Shown here piece by piece: positions 63,327 through 64,000 of a stretch of DNA of 64,000 bases. Location of the stretch: the NCBI RefSeq assembly GCF_900323545.1, contig NZ_OOHN01000008.1:1988450-2052449 (forward strand). Direction: 5' to 3'. This DNA comes from Actinomyces sp. Marseille-P3109 (lineage in GTDB: Bacteria > Actinomycetota > Actinomycetes > Actinomycetales > Actinomycetaceae). A program made the translations under genes and the position numbers. Within the stretch, counting starts at the first letter, position 1. The number at the start of each line of letters is the position of its first letter. The notes under the pieces were generated by a model, which had not been told where the DNA came from, made no database searches, and was given only the letters and a program-made list of their open reading frames with translations.

Positions 63327-63659
63327 TCAGGCGCTCAGGAGGTCGTAGGCGGTCACGACACACACCCCCAGGAGCAGGACGCCGAAGGCGGTCGTCAGGA
63401 TCGAGGCCGGGGCGCGCTTCATCAGCGGCCCACCGAGGAGGCCTCCCACCATCGATGCCGCCGCGAAGGCCAGCACCACGGGCCAGTCCACGTTCGAGTG
63501 TGTCCCTACCCGCGCCGCCAGCCCGGCGACACGGGTGACGGCCATGCCGATGCGGCCGGCCAGGACCGTGGCATAGCGCCGGGCGGCGGCGCGGGCCTGC
63601 GGGCTGGGTTGCTTGCCCGGGGAGGAGACCTTGTGGCCCGGGGAGGCTGTGGTGGTCAT
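63327..63659 (-). pseudogene. TauE/SafE-family transporter, C-terminal remnant
   Basis: The 110-residue frame matches only the last two or three helices of TauE/SafE sulfite or organic-anion exporters: VDWPVVLAFAAASMVGGLLGGPLMKRAPASIL and FGVLLLGVCVVTAYDLLSA. The family has about 250 residues and eight helices; the first part is absent. Its place is taken by a basic, disordered-looking stretch of about 55 residues. GAAGAAGG precedes the ATG, so the fragment might still be translated, but it lacks the pore. Confidence 0.7.
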
Positions 63660-63884
63660 GAGGTGGTGCACCTTCTTCGTTGACATGCGCCACGGCCGAC
63701 GTCTTCATTGACATCTGATGTCCAGTGGCGGAAAGACTATAGGCAGGTGCGATTTCCGTCCGTCGCAGCGGGCATTAGACAGACGGATTAGTGACCTAGT
63801 TCACTTTTTAAGTCGCCGCCAAGCCCAAGCCGACCTTCACATCGACGTTTTCTTCATAAATGACCCGGAGCCGCGTCGGTGGAG

Positions 63885-64000
63885 TCAGGTGGTGTTTGCA
63901 CCGTTGATGATGTCGTTGAGTTTCTCAGTTGGGGTCTGTCCGTTCAAGACGATGCGGGGTCGGCGGTTGAGGCGGTCCTGGATGTCTTGGATCTGGGTGT
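63885..64000 (-). mobile_element. IS30-family transposase, C-terminal end (partial)
   Basis: The minus strand reads TQIQDIQDRLNRRPRIVLNG followed by QTPTEKLNDIIN and a stop at 63885-63887. NRRPR-x(4)-G-x-TP-x-E is the C-terminus of IS30-family transposases, just past the catalytic DDE domain. The rest of the element lies beyond the window. The outer inverted repeat should lie between 63800 and 63885 but was not identified. Confidence 0.85.

Noticed and set aside
63220-63330. Minus-strand coding-like tail (VIESLTSEAFYEAE) after the TauE remnant
   Set aside because: Too short, no start or family recognised. It may be another vestige, but the evidence is thin.

Overview
The window is high-GC, densely coded DNA with many GTG starts, 4-bp stop/start overlaps and actinobacterial gene families: an Actinobacteria-type MenB, SdhC-SdhA-SdhB with a single membrane anchor, PLDc_N and VanW proteins, and DapC/DapD. 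Gene content fits a facultatively anaerobic, menaquinone-using member of the Actinomycetaceae, probably Actinomyces-like. The genus is inferred, not proven. No rRNA, tRNA or CRISPR array was seen.

Layout. 1-9.4 kb: the end of a LuxR-type regulator, then a dispersed menaquinone set (menB, menA, menE). Among these lie a decayed cytochrome-c-biogenesis/DipZ gene, a short inverted-repeat element, a Gly/Ser-rich lipoprotein, a YagU-like membrane protein, and a coupled ADP-ribosylglycohydrolase/PfkB-kinase pair. 9.4-12.5 kb: small membrane proteins, a histidine phosphatase and dapD. 12.5-18 kb: a peptide-type ABC operon whose last gene fuses a permease to two ATPases. 18.2-21.8 kb: sdhCAB. 21.8-25.4 kb: two methyltransferase/VOC-type enzymes, an alpha/beta hydrolase and a truncated MFS gene behind a MerR-like promoter. 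25.5-33.5 kb: gltA, dapC, fdxA, a VanW protein and typA. 33.6-39.1 kb: a second complete oligopeptide ABC operon. 39.2-52.7 kb: mostly single-gene units, including a flavin monooxygenase, bioY, lipase-like hydrolases, NUDIX, patatin, an old yellow enzyme, YchJ, an M18 aminopeptidase, a HAD protein, GtrA, a PTH2 protein, an M48 protease and an Aer-type PAS protein. 53.3-64 kb: an ACR3/bile-acid-type transporter, a second LLM monooxygenase, an ICMT-like enzyme, a PadR/membrane-protein pair, a TetR/DHA2 efflux operon, an RpiB-like isomerase, an LCM-type methyltransferase, a TauE/SafE remnant and the C-terminus of an IS30-family transposase at the edge.

How the parts fit. MenB, MenE and MenA make the quinone that SdhCAB would reduce, or whose quinol it would use for fumarate reduction. 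Citrate synthase and ferredoxin supply linked central metabolism, and DapD with DapC supply diaminopimelate. Two peptide ABC importers, an M18 aminopeptidase and BioY suggest a nutrient-scavenging life style.

The most notable patterns are these: (i) a recurrent TANNNT-N6/7-start arrangement indicating leaderless transcripts for about fourteen genes; (ii) several broken genes (DipZ/CcdA, MFS, TauE, an unidentified reading frame) and an abnormal fdxA-dapC junction; (iii) clear palindromic operators for PadR, TetR and MerR-type regulators; and (iv) a 722-residue membrane protein built of three membrane modules, paired with PadR. I did not find a clearly new defence or biosynthetic system. The PadR/triple-module protein and the glycohydrolase/kinase pair inside the men locus are the best leads.
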